Shown here in pieces: positions 23,004 through 28,136 of a stretch of 28,136 bases of DNA (the first letter of the stretch is position 1; each line of letters begins with the position of its first letter). The stretch is from a virus. Both the position numbers and the translations under genes were made by a program. A model generated the notes under the pieces. That model did not search any database. It was not told the origin of the DNA and worked only from the letters and a program-made list of their open reading frames with translations. The stretch is from the IMG/VR virus record IMGVR_UViG_3300047462_000129, positions 1-28,136 of that record; one strand, given 5' to 3'.

Positions 23004-23113
23004 GGGGAAGCTTCACGCTGGTTGGCAACATAGTTTTTTTCTAGAGGTTGCCCTTGCCGCTTTTTATTTAGTGTATATATCCACTAGAAGCTCTCGGACA
23101 CCAGCTCCCCCAT
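23004..23113 (-). ncRNA. E2: structured-RNA-like element with pseudoknot
   Basis: Minus-strand RNA: GGGGGAGC (23104-23111) pairs with GCUUCCCC (23004-23011), continued by UGGU/ACCA. The single non-canonical pair is G-U here and A-C on the other strand. Inside, UUCUAG/CUAGAA (23084-23089 with 23039-23044) and GGCAAC/GUUGCC (23047-23052 with 23024-23029) interleave to form an H-type pseudoknot. It opens with an SD (GGAG, 23119-23122) and AUG at 23113 that starts a 9-codon frame ending in UAG at 23084. It lies about 65 nt upstream of the DUF6948 start. The rest of the 202-nt gap (22939-23140) shows nothing else I can name. Confidence 0.5.
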
Positions 23114-23140
23114 CTATTCTCCATCTCTTTGAAAAAGAAC

Positions 23141-23320
23141 TTATATCTCGGTGATTCGGATTTTGATTAACTTGCCGTTCGGATACATTCGTTCCATATC
23201 GCTGTAATAAATCTTAGTTCCTTCTTTCATAAACGCAATCGTATGGAACAATATACTTCCTTTATGTTTTATCGCCCACGCTTTCATCTCAATCTTCTTT
23301 TTTGTTTGTTTGGGGGACAT
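23141..23320 (-). CDS. Small basic protein, 59 aa, unknown
   Basis: ATG at 23320 to TAA at 23141. The product starts 'MSPKQTKKKIEMKAWAIKHK' and contains a beta-type middle ('SILFHTIAFMKEGTKIYY') with a basic tail. It starts five bases after the end of the preceding gene. No family recognised. Confidence 0.6.
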   Translation of the reverse strand: MSPKQTKKKIEMKAWAIKHKGSILFHTIAFMKEGTKIYYSDMERMYPNGKLIKIRITEI

Positions 23321-23325
23321 ATTAT

Positions 23326-23589
23326 TTAATGATTTTTATTCTTCTTGATAATGTCGTATTTTATTTTCGCCCAGTCTTCGTGAGAGCATTGATGAGGATT
23401 TTCTGCGTGAGCTATCTGGTAAATCGTAGTGATTATTTTGGCGGCAAATTTCAGATTCTTTTTTAGTATTCTTTTATCCCAATTTTTGTGTGCTGTGCCG
23501 ACATCATACAAGAAACACTCCATATCCATTGCGAAATCGCCACCTGTAAGAACTTCTATTGCTTCCATTGCTTTGTAAATGTTTTTCAT
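23326..23589 (-). CDS. Small helical protein, 87 aa, unknown
   Basis: An 87-residue protein that is helical, with a mixed hydrophobic and basic pattern ('NLKFAAKIITTIYQIAHAEN') and a single Cys-containing loop ('HQCSHEDWAK'). No known family. It is tightly packed in the accessory operon. Confidence 0.6.
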   Translation of the reverse strand: MKNIYKAMEAIEVLTGGDFAMDMECFLYDVGTAHKNWDKRILKKNLKFAAKIITTIYQIAHAENPHQCSHEDWAKIKYDIIKKNKNH

Positions 23590-23590
23590 A

Positions 23591-23662
23591 TTATTGTTTG
23601 GCTACATATTCTACACAAGGGCAGTGGAGGCAACCGATTCCTTCTTTTTTATTCTTAGGCAT
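23591..23662 (-). CDS. Very small Cys-rich protein, 23 aa
   Basis: ATG at 23662 to TAA at 23591 gives 'MPKNKKEGIGCLHCPCVEYV' plus three residues. The C-x2-C-x-C cluster and the exact tiling between neighbours (5 and 1 bases) suggest a real small metal-binding peptide, but at this length chance cannot be excluded. Confidence 0.45.
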   Translation of the reverse strand: MPKNKKEGIGCLHCPCVEYVAKQ

Positions 23663-23667
23663 GGAGA

Positions 23668-23994
23668 TTAATCAATGACAATTCTTAATTCTTTGCCCCA
23701 CGGATTGTATTCCATTTCGTGCCTGACTTCCCGTGCGCCTTTTTCAACCGATTGTGTGCCGTGTTCCTCATCGCCGCCGATATGCTGGATGATATAATTT
23801 TCTTGGCAAGATATGTATTCCTTGTCTCCTTTTTTCCAGCGATAGATGGGTTTTTTCTTTGAAACGACTTCGTGGCGGTTTCCCGTAGTGTTTGATTCCT
23901 GCAAGATATGTAATTTGGCTTTTTTGGCTGTTGCTGGCGGTTTAATTGATTTGACCGGATAGAGAATCAGATCGCCGTGATTGTTTACTTTCAT
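23668..23994 (-). CDS. Small partner protein of the DUF6745-type gene
   Basis: A 108-residue protein: 'NNHGDLILYPVKSI' (residues about 4-17), then 'TTGNRHEVVSKKK' (about 36-48), 'YIIQHIGGDEEHG' (about 67-79) and a C-terminal 'REVRHEMEYNPWGKELRIV'. This order (His-Gly-Asp, Thr-Gly-x-His, ...His-x-x-x-x-Glu-Glu-His, ...R-x-E-Y/W...) matches small phage proteins that I recall being encoded next to DUF6745 genes. The repeated His/Glu residues would suit a metal-binding cupin-like barrel. The function is unknown. Confidence 0.65.
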   Translation of the reverse strand: MKVNNHGDLILYPVKSIKPPATAKKAKLHILQESNTTGNRHEVVSKKKPIYRWKKGDKEYISCQENYIIQHIGGDEEHGTQSVEKGAREVRHEMEYNPWGKELRIVID

Positions 23995-23996
23995 AG

Positions 23997-25127
23997 TTAT
24001 GATTTTATTGAATTTCTAAGCTCGTCAACCGACTGATGACGGAGTTTCGCCACTGTGTCCAATGCCTTCTCGGAATCCAATGGCACGAATTTCGCATAAG
24101 GTTTTTCCGAAGACCATCCTTTGTACGATAGGATTCTCGCTTTGCCGATGTCTTTCAGCTCTATTTCGTACAAATCATATCCTCCGCATTCGTCTGAATG
24201 GTCAATCAGTTTCTTTTCCACCTTCTCCAAAAGTTCTGAAATCGGTCTGTCTTGGAGTATCGCCGAACGCTGGTCAATGTCAGTCCATGACAAGATTTCT
24301 CCAATGTCGGCAGATTTGGCTTTTTGCCACTGGTCTTTCTTAAATTTGATTCCGTGAAGATAGTAAAATCCTTTTCCATCTTTCCATCTAATTGCCGGTT
24401 CGGTAAGAGAATGAAATCTGTTTTGAGAATCAATCCTGACTATCGGAGTTTGAACAAGATACAATGTGTCTTCCCATTCAACCCAATAGCCGAGTCCAGC
24501 TTCTTTGGCTTGCATCAACAATTCGCAGTATTCAAGATATATCTTGTCGTCTTTTGTCGGTTTTTTCTCGTCAGGATTTTGGCAGTATTCAAATACAAAG
24601 ATATACCAATCAAAGTCATAATCAAGGGCTGTCCAAGACCCCGCATACCCCGCAGACCACGCAGACCTCGCAGACCTCGCAGACCCCGCAGACCACGCAG
24701 ACCACGCAGACCTCGCAGACCTCGCAGACCTCGCAGACCCCGCAGACCACGCAGACCTCGCAGACCTCGCAGACCTCGCAGACCCCGCAGACCCCGCAGA
24801 CCACGCAGACCTCGCAGACCTCGCAGACCCCGCAGACCACGCAGACCACGCAGACCTCGCAGACCTCGCAGACCTCGCAGACCCCGCAGACCCCGCAGAC
24901 CACGCAGACCTCGCAGACCTCGCAGACTTTTCAAAGTCCGTATCAAAAATATCCGTACACCATTTGATTTTCCTCGGTCTATCTAACTTGAATAAATCAA
25001 AAGTCTTCAAAGCCAGTTCTTCCGCTTTTTTCTTATCTAATTCAAAATCCGAACGCTCAACATTCCTGCATTGCCGTTCAATCAATTCTTGAGTCTTTTT
25101 AGAATAACCTAATTTTTTGTCTATCAT
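23997..25127 (-). CDS. DUF6745-like protein with 32-copy Ser-Ala-x repeat insert
   Basis: A 376-residue protein. Residues 1-67 are a charged helical region ending 'IKWCTDIFDTDFEK'. Residues 68-163 are 32 tripeptides, 31 Ser-Ala-[Arg/Trp/Gly] and a final Tyr-Ala-Gly. Residues about 164-210 are an acidic/aromatic helical segment. The C-terminal half (about 228-376) resembles DUF6745: 'AIRWKDGKGFYYLHGIKFKK', then 'DIDQRSAILQ', 'GGYDLYEIEL' and 'AKFVPLDS'. In other DUF6745 proteins I recall similar short repeats with Trp/Arg/Gly variation before this domain. Function is unknown. It starts ten bases after the preceding small gene's stop. Confidence 0.75.
   Translation of the reverse strand: MIDKKLGYSKKTQELIERQCRNVERSDFELDKKKAEELALKTFDLFKLDRPRKIKWCTDIFDTDFEKSARSARSAWSAGSAGSARSARSARSAWSAWSAGSARSARSAWSAGSAGSARSARSARSAWSAGSARSARSARSAWSAWSAGSARSARSAWSAGYAGSWTALDYDFDWYIFVFEYCQNPDEKKPTKDDKIYLEYCELLMQAKEAGLGYWVEWEDTLYLVQTPIVRIDSQNRFHSLTEPAIRWKDGKGFYYLHGIKFKKDQWQKAKSADIGEILSWTDIDQRSAILQDRPISELLEKVEKKLIDHSDECGGYDLYEIELKDIGKARILSYKGWSSEKPYAKFVPLDSEKALDTVAKLRHQSVDELRNSIKS
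24639..24926 (-). repeat. 32 tandem copies of a 9-nt unit, one variable base
   Basis: Coding strand units are TCT GCG NGG with N being A, T or G, giving Arg, Trp or Gly. Only that base varies, apart from the last unit (Tyr-Ala-Gly). The residues always follow in the order Arg, Trp, Gly, with 2-3 Arg, 1-2 Trp and 1-2 Gly per cycle. An 11-unit (99-nt) block is repeated in full or with short deletions. All six frames are open through it, so other-frame reading frames here are repeat artefacts. Confidence 0.95.
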
Positions 25128-25136
25128 TTTTAATTC

Positions 25137-25310
25137 TTAATTCTGATAATCAAACTGGATGTCAAAGAATCGTTGGCGGGCGAGCTGGAGCCTTTTGCGG
25201 GCTTTGGATTTCGCTATCTTCGCCTGATCCTCTTTCTTTGAGGCTTCCATCATCTCAATCGTTGCGCCGCCAAGTTCCTCAATAATTTCTTGGATGTCTT
25301 GCTTATTCAC
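25137..25310 (-). CDS. Small protein, 57 aa, unknown
   Basis: GTG start at 25310, overlapping the upstream gene by eight bases, to TAA at 25137. The product begins 'MNKQDIQEIIEELGGATIEM' and ends in an Arg/Lys-rich helix 'KARKRLQLARQRFFD'. A small helical protein; no family recognised. The GTG is the only start that overlaps the upstream end in the usual coupled way. Confidence 0.55.
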   Translation of the reverse strand: MNKQDIQEIIEELGGATIEMMEASKKEDQAKIAKSKARKRLQLARQRFFDIQFDYQN

Positions 25311-25434
25311 TCTTCTTATTTGCTTTACCGGCGTTCCGCGCTCTCTCTACTCTCTGTTTCTTGGTAAGTTTCTTTGCCGACCTTTTGCCCAACTCGGACA
25401 TCACTGCGCTGATTGTTTCTTTATTTACTTCCAT
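25303..25434 (-). CDS. Small basic protein, 43 aa
   Basis: ATG at 25434, 14 bases inside the end of the preceding gene, to TAA at 25303. It reads 'MEVNKETISAVMSELGKRSA' then Lys/Arg-rich, resembling the short 'LG.R.AKKLT..QR...AR.A.KAR' basic proteins common in phages and plasmids. Its partner is unknown. Confidence 0.6.
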   Translation of the reverse strand: MEVNKETISAVMSELGKRSAKKLTKKQRVERARNAGKANKKSE

Positions 25435-25654
25435 ATTTTTTGAGATATTCATAGTTATATAAGGCGAACCAGAAAATGTGTGTTTCCCAATAGCTGACCT
25501 TGAGATTGGCTATGGTGCAATTCTCCATAAATATATGGTCTTCGGGCTTTTTGAAGAGTCGCCACATCCAATATCTGATTTGCATATACATATACCAATA
25601 ATACTTTCGCGCGCCTTTCATATTGAAATACTTGTTTTCTACTTTTAATTTCAT
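25421..25654 (-). CDS. Small basic aromatic-rich protein, 77 aa
   Basis: ATG at 25654 is the first gene after the control region, six bases below a -10 box. The product is rich in Tyr, Trp, Phe, Lys and Arg ('GARKYYWYMYMQIRYWMWRL'), with no Cys pair. No family recognised. Being first in an operon, it could be an early or takeover protein, which is only inference. Confidence 0.55.
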   Translation of the reverse strand: MKLKVENKYFNMKGARKYYWYMYMQIRYWMWRLFKKPEDHIFMENCTIANLKVSYWETHIFWFALYNYEYLKKYGSK

Positions 25655-25660
25655 ACTTCC

Positions 25661-25688
25661 ATTCTAATCTTTCCGTAAGATAAGTCAA
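25661..25688 (-). promoter_or_regulatory. Promoter for the accessory operon
   Basis: Minus strand TTGACT (25683-25688), 16-base spacer, TAGAAT (25661-25666). The -10 box ends six bases before the ATG at 25654, so the message would begin at or next to the start codon. It is the last promoter before the operon genes. Confidence 0.6.
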
Positions 25689-25731
25689 GCGGTAAGTTCA
25701 GCCAAAATGTTGATAACTTTTTCCCAAACTA

Positions 25732-25755
25732 AAACCGCCCAATAATGAGCGGTTT
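25732..25755 (-). terminator. Intrinsic-terminator-like hairpin
   Basis: Stem AAACCGC/GCGGUUU (25732-25738 with 25749-25755), ten-base loop, then a U-containing tail (UAGUUUGG) on the minus strand. It lies 44 nt upstream of the -35 box of the accessory operon promoter, so it would insulate that operon from leader transcripts. Confidence 0.5.
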
Positions 25756-25813
25756 CAATTTCAAACCCCGCCAGCGCCAGACCTTGTATGGGTCTCTTTA
25801 AGTATATCATAAG

Positions 25814-25839
25814 AAAAGCCCGCAATAAAGCGAGCCTTT
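25814..25839 (-). terminator. Intrinsic-terminator-like hairpin
   Basis: Minus-strand stem AAAGGCUCGC/GCGGGCUUUU (10 bp counting two G-U pairs, loop UUUAUU) followed by a U-rich tail (UCUU). It lies within the leader between the promoter at 25948-25976 and the operon start. Confidence 0.5.
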
Positions 25840-25947
25840 CTCCTTGGATCAAATTTGCCCTATTCATAACCCAGATAGGCGGGTCTCCGGTTAGGGAGAG
25901 GAATGTCTTTGAAGACTAAACCTGGCGGTAAAGTGCTTCATAACTAT

Positions 25948-25976
25948 ATACTACCACATAAGATAAAAGGGTGCAA
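25948..25976 (-). promoter_or_regulatory. Promoter with extended -10
   Basis: Minus strand TTGCAC (25971-25976), 17-base spacer, TAGTAT (25948-25953) preceded by TGG, an extended -10. It lies just past the terminator at 25996-26026. Its leader would run through two hairpins before the first gene. Confidence 0.5.
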
Positions 25977-25995
25977 GGGGCTATAAACGAAAAAA

Positions 25996-26026
25996 TCGCC
26001 CTTTGTTTGCGACAACGTTTGGGCGA
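25996..26026 (-). terminator. Terminator just downstream of a promoter
   Basis: Minus-strand stem UCGCCC/GGGCGA (26021-26026 with 25996-26001) with a 19-nt loop, followed by six U (25990-25995). It ends transcription from the MTase block or from the promoter at 26043-26071, whose predicted start lies only about ten bases upstream. Confidence 0.6.
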
Positions 26027-26042
26027 CTTTCCCTATCCCTTA

Positions 26043-26071
26043 ATACTATCATATCGTTATCCACTTGTAAA
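26043..26071 (-). promoter_or_regulatory. Promoter overlapping a DnaA-box-like site
   Basis: Minus strand TTTACA (26066-26071), 17-base spacer, TAGTAT (26043-26048). The spacer contains a DnaA-box-like sequence (26057-26065). Transcription would start near 26036 and meet the terminator at once, giving a transcript of roughly 46 nt unless antiterminated. Confidence 0.5.
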
Positions 26072-26084
26072 CACTTTATCCACA
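26057..26084 (+). other. DnaA-box-like pair, candidate origin element
   Basis: TTATCCACT (26057-26065, one mismatch) and TTATCCACA (26076-26084, perfect bacterial DnaA box) lie 10 bases apart in an A/T-rich stretch. A further TTATCAACA-like site is on the other strand at 25708-25716. Clustering in a non-coding region suggests a replication or DnaA-regulated site, not proof of an origin. Confidence 0.45.
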
Positions 26085-26231
26085 ACTCCTGAACTTCACT
26101 TTTAAAGTGTATTTGTTAAAATAATCTAACTACGGCGACAACGGATGGTAGGAACTCCTATAACACAATTTGTATTTATGTTTTTCCGAGGGGGACTTTT
26201 TCTTTTTTCTCTTAATTCTTCTCAGGACTTC

Positions 26232-26645
26232 TTACAGATTCTCTCTTTTATCTTTTACAAACTTTTTAAGAATCACATTCTTATAATAGTTTCTATAGTA
26301 ATCAGGATGATTCAAAATCCATTTTTTTAAATATATTTTGTTATAGTTGGGGTGTTTTTTCCTAAATTTCTTTGCTTGTTTTCTTTGACTTCTTATATAC
26401 CACTTACATTTAACATAATTTTTCCAAGATTCTTTTTTATGAAGATAAGAACAACCTGATTTTCTTATCCACGAACCACAAAACATTTGGGCTGGCTGAG
26501 TTTTATAATACTTTTTTCCACACCTAAAACAAATATCTGTTCCCAATCCAATATATCCTTTGGATTTTTTCTTTCTTGTTCGTATCATACGAGTAGACCA
26601 ATCTCGTTTTACCTTATATCCATGAAATGCAGTTATTCCTTTCAT
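26232..26645 (-). CDS. Zinc-finger protein of homing-endonuclease type, 137 aa
   Basis: A 137-residue very basic protein, A/T-rich in coding sequence compared with its neighbours. Residues about 39-65 hold 'CFRCGKKYY' and then 'MFCGSWIRKSGCSYLHK', a four-cysteine zinc-finger pattern. The rest is Lys/Tyr/Asn-rich ('KKHPNYNKIYLKKWILNHPD') and probably helical DNA-binding. It resembles DNA-binding regions of HNH/NUMOD-type mobile proteins but lacks a clear HNH triad, so it may be a nuclease remnant or a DNA-binding accessory. It is coupled to the upstream gene (ATGA). Confidence 0.6.
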   Translation of the reverse strand: MKGITAFHGYKVKRDWSTRMIRTRKKKSKGYIGLGTDICFRCGKKYYKTQPAQMFCGSWIRKSGCSYLHKKESWKNYVKCKWYIRSQRKQAKKFRKKHPNYNKIYLKKWILNHPDYYRNYYKNVILKKFVKDKRENL

Positions 26646-26950
26646 AGTAATTTATTCTGTTTCGGTTTCTTCACATATACCAACTTCCTGCACATAAACT
26701 CAAACGCCCCCTTATAATCCCTGGAATCCTCAAAAGTCCCTTTCTTTATAGAGAGATAGATTTTGGTTGCATCTAAGGGAGAAGCGGGTTTTAGACGGCG
26801 GGCGATGATTTTCCAGTTCTTGAGGGGATCGTCAGAATAGATGACTTTCTGGGCTATGAGGGATATTACCTCTTTCTTGGGAAGAACAGGGATTTTGAAA
26901 GGTGTAGTCAGTGCTTTTACCAGTTCAGATATGTGTTTCATTGTTTTCAT
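26642..26950 (-). CDS. Basic protein, 102 aa, unknown
   Basis: A 102-residue protein starting 'MKTMKHISELVKALTTPFKI', with a second possible start at Met4 (26941). It contains 'NWKIIARRLKPASPLDA' and ends in a Lys-rich tail. It is helical and no family is recognised. It overlaps the end of the upstream gene by 17 to 26 bases depending on the start. Confidence 0.6.
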   Translation of the reverse strand: MKTMKHISELVKALTTPFKIPVLPKKEVISLIAQKVIYSDDPLKNWKIIARRLKPASPLDATKIYLSIKKGTFEDSRDYKGAFEFMCRKLVYVKKPKQNKLL

Positions 26951-27158
26951 TTTTCATTAAACCGACTTGTACTCCGCTTAAGAATACTCCTTCAATGAAT
27001 TGCTTAGTCGTTTCAAGATTATCCACTTGTAACTTTTTGATTGAATCGGCAAAACCTCTTCCATATCCGATTTCATATAAATCAAGAATGATTTGCTCTG
27101 GTATATCGGGATACTTTTCAATAATTTCTTTTAATTTTTCTTTGGTTTTCTTTTTCAT
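26925..27158 (-). CDS. Helical protein, 77 aa, unknown
   Basis: Start placed at ATG 27158, overlapping the zinc-ribbon gene stop (ATGA), rather than the longer frame from 27269, which lies across the neighbour in another frame. The product 'MKKKTKEKLKEIIEKYPDIP' continues with a hydrophobic small-residue helix region ('FIEGVFLSGVQVGLM'). Function unknown. Confidence 0.65.
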   Translation of the reverse strand: MKKKTKEKLKEIIEKYPDIPEQIILDLYEIGYGRGFADSIKKLQVDNLETTKQFIEGVFLSGVQVGLMKNENNETHI

Positions 27159-27298
27159 TTCTTTTTCCTCATATACTCCCTCGCCCATATCCTGTTCCGC
27201 TCTCTCCGGCAATTCTCGCAGAGATGACCTTGCTTGGAGATGTGGAGCTTCTCTATGGGGGCGGAGCAATTTTTACACTTGGTAATCTGATAGTTCAT
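27155..27298 (-). CDS. Small zinc-ribbon protein, 47 aa
   Basis: The start chosen is ATG 27298, overlapping the methyltransferase stop (ATGA); a longer upstream start would run through that gene. The product begins 'MNYQITKCKNCSAPIEKLH' with CKNC (residues 8-11) and CENC near residues 27-30, then a basic tail 'RRERNRIWAREYMRKKK'. A typical small zinc ribbon with a nucleic-acid-binding tail. Confidence 0.7.
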   Translation of the reverse strand: MNYQITKCKNCSAPIEKLHISKQGHLCENCRRERNRIWAREYMRKKK

Positions 27299-27945
27299 AA
27301 ATACGAGATTATTTCTTTGAAGAGATTTGGCGGAATCACGCCTCTTGCGGTTGCGGAGTTCCCTCTCGCCCGTTCCCATTCTAGGTTGTAGATTCCCTGC
27401 ACGCCAGTCTTTGAGCCTCTGCCAGCCCGTTCGTGGCACGGTGCACCGTTCTTGCACATCTTCCCGTTCCAACCCTTGAGGTTAGTCCATATGTCGGTCG
27501 GCTTCATTATCTTTGACCCGTACTGGCAATACGATACCGTGATGCGCCTGTAATCTTGTATGCCGTTCCGTTCAAACACCTCGTCAATGATTTTCCGCAT
27601 CATACCTCGCGGATTCTCAATGAACCAGTATTTCGGATTGGTCTCTTTGATGATCCGAATCGCCTTTTCAAGCATCGCTATGCCGTGCAAAGTCTTCTCG
27701 TTCTTCGGCTTCTTATCCTTAGTCCAGTAATGGCTTATGGAAGCCACCGAGAAAGTCGTGCAAGGAGGGCTTGCCCAGATGAGGTCTGGAGGATAAGGAA
27801 GCTGGTCTTTCGTGAGAGAGAATATGTCGGCGACCAGATCTGGCTCCAAATCCGCATCATTGTCAATCGTGAAAGTCTCCCAACCCTGTTCCTTGAAGAC
27901 TTTGCTCGCGCTTTTCGTGCCGCTGAATAATTCAATGGTTTTCAT
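27295..27945 (-). CDS. Short C5-cytosine DNA methyltransferase-like protein
   Basis: A 216-residue protein. Motif I is 'IELFSGTKSASKVF' (residues 4-17, the SAM-binding loop), motif IV is 'ASPPCTTFS' with catalytic Cys62, and motif VI is 'ENPRG' (110-114), in place of the more common ENV. The C-terminal part holds 'KPTDIWTNLKGW' and a basic 'RGNSATARGVIPPNLFKEI', equivalent to the end of the catalytic domain. It is too short to hold a usual target-recognition domain, so specificity may be relaxed. It would transfer methyl groups from SAM to cytosine to protect phage DNA or mark it. Coupled to both neighbours by ATGA overlaps. Confidence 0.8.
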   Translation of the reverse strand: MKTIELFSGTKSASKVFKEQGWETFTIDNDADLEPDLVADIFSLTKDQLPYPPDLIWASPPCTTFSVASISHYWTKDKKPKNEKTLHGIAMLEKAIRIIKETNPKYWFIENPRGMMRKIIDEVFERNGIQDYRRITVSYCQYGSKIMKPTDIWTNLKGWNGKMCKNGAPCHERAGRGSKTGVQGIYNLEWERARGNSATARGVIPPNLFKEIISYL

Positions 27946-28109
27946 TTTCTTTTTCTTTCTTCAAATTCTTTCATAATCTCTTTCTTGAAATCTTCGTGTT
28001 CCTTAATTAATGTTTTATACATAATTCTTATATCATCAGCAGTCCTAGATTCAATCTTATGTGCTAACTTATATATCAAGTCAGCAATGAAGTTTCTAAA
28101 TTTTTTCAT
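27942..28109 (-). CDS. Small basic protein, 55 aa, unknown
   Basis: ATG at 28109 to TGA at 27942, overlapping the methyltransferase start (ATGA). Product: 'MKKFRNFIADLIYKLAHKIE' and a charged helical tail. Amphipathic helix and high charge; no family recognised. It is the first gene in the window in the transcribed direction. The 27 bases beyond it hold nothing I can name. Confidence 0.6.
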   Translation of the reverse strand: MKKFRNFIADLIYKLAHKIESRTADDIRIMYKTLIKEHEDFKKEIMKEFEERKRK

Positions 28110-28136
28110 ATTTTTCTTTTATCAGTTAATAATTTG

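Larger units (their letters stand above)
25655..26231 (-). other. 577-nt non-coding control region
   Basis: No convincing gene occurs in this stretch. It holds three minus-strand promoters (26043-26071, 25948-25976, 25661-25688), three terminator-like hairpins (25996-26026, 25814-25839, 25732-25755), DnaA-box-like sites at 25708, 26057 and 26076, and A/T-rich segments. It separates the MTase block from the accessory operon. An origin of replication or an early-region switch would both explain it. Confidence 0.6.

Noticed and set aside
23084-23086. UAG read through as an amino acid, joining the leader frame to the downstream open frame
   Set aside because: TAG is used as a normal stop by clear genes here (13330, 22305), so there is no sign of stop-codon reassignment.
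23004-23111. tRNA on either strand (7-8 bp closing stem)
   Set aside because: There is no T-arm or anticodon arm of the right spacing; the interior forms a pseudoknot instead.
24639-24926. CRISPR array
   Set aside because: The unit is 9 nt with no spacers, and it is translated in frame.
24324-24986. Long plus-strand frames of Pro-Arg-Arg or Thr-Gln-Thr repeats and minus-strand Leu-Arg-Gly or Cys-Glu-Val repeats
   Set aside because: They arise because a stop-free 9-nt repeat is open in every frame; the DUF6745 frame continues into unique, family-like sequence on both sides.
25685-25867. A 60-codon minus-strand open frame
   Set aside because: It runs through two terminator-like hairpins and a DnaA-box-like site in the control region, has no family likeness and lies upstream of the operon promoter. 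I read the stretch as non-coding.
27019-27027. Another TTATCCACT copy
   Set aside because: It lies inside a coding gene; only the cluster in the non-coding region was kept as meaningful.
27299-27472. Longer N-terminus for the zinc-ribbon gene after the methyltransferase
   Set aside because: It overlaps the methyltransferase C-terminus in another frame; the coupled start at 27298 is preferred.

Overview
The window is a contiguous piece of a tailed double-stranded DNA phage (or prophage) genome. Every convincing gene lies on the minus strand, so transcription runs from position 28136 towards 1. Genes are tightly packed: many neighbours share an ATGA stop/start overlap, and at least fourteen are under 60 codons. 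Shine-Dalgarno sequences are rare and most starts follow A/T-rich stretches. The recognisable promoters are ordinary -35/-10 types, which argues against a Bacteroidetes host. A secreted protein between the terminase and portal genes carries an N-terminal helical segment of the kind I associate with Patescibacteria (Parcubacteria). A candidate-phyla host is therefore plausible but is an inference.

Layout in transcription order. (1) 28.1-26.2 kb: small genes, a short C5-cytosine methyltransferase and a zinc-finger homing-type protein. (2) 26.2-25.66 kb: a non-coding control region with three minus-strand promoters, three intrinsic-terminator-like hairpins and DnaA-box-like sites, a candidate origin or early-operon switch. 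(3) 25.65-20.4 kb: an accessory operon with a DUF6745-like protein holding a 32-copy Ser-Ala-x repeat, its usual small partner, a DUF6948-like protein followed by a Gly-[Ser/Tyr/Asp] repeat protein, small membrane proteins, zinc ribbons and a NinG-like nuclease. (4) 20.4-17.4 kb: a phage GroES, a small Cys-containing protein, a phage GroEL and more zinc ribbons. (5) 17.4-14.0 kb: DUF5681-type putative small terminase, a free-standing HNH endonuclease, and the large terminase. (6) 14.0-1 kb: secreted protein, portal, scaffold, major capsid, beta-helix protein, a putative decoration protein and tail/fibre genes. The last of these runs off the left edge.

Three points stand out. The major capsid gene is split: its first 71 nt (9813-9883) are separated from the rest (8048-9029) by a 783-nt group I intron carrying an HNH endonuclease and its own promoter. 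P3 and P6 to P9 of the intron core can be paired by eye, with P4/P5 less certain. The GroEL has Asn at the position of the ATPase residue Asp87, while the other two catalytic aspartates are kept.

Most novel to me are two related structured-RNA-like elements, E1 (22153-22279) and E2 (23004-23113). They bracket the DUF6948/glycine-repeat gene pair in the same orientation. Each has an SD-AUG-GGGG opening, a long enclosing helix whose only non-Watson-Crick pair is G-U on the minus strand, a pseudoknot or kissing loop, and a shared GUUGCC...CGUGAAGC segment.
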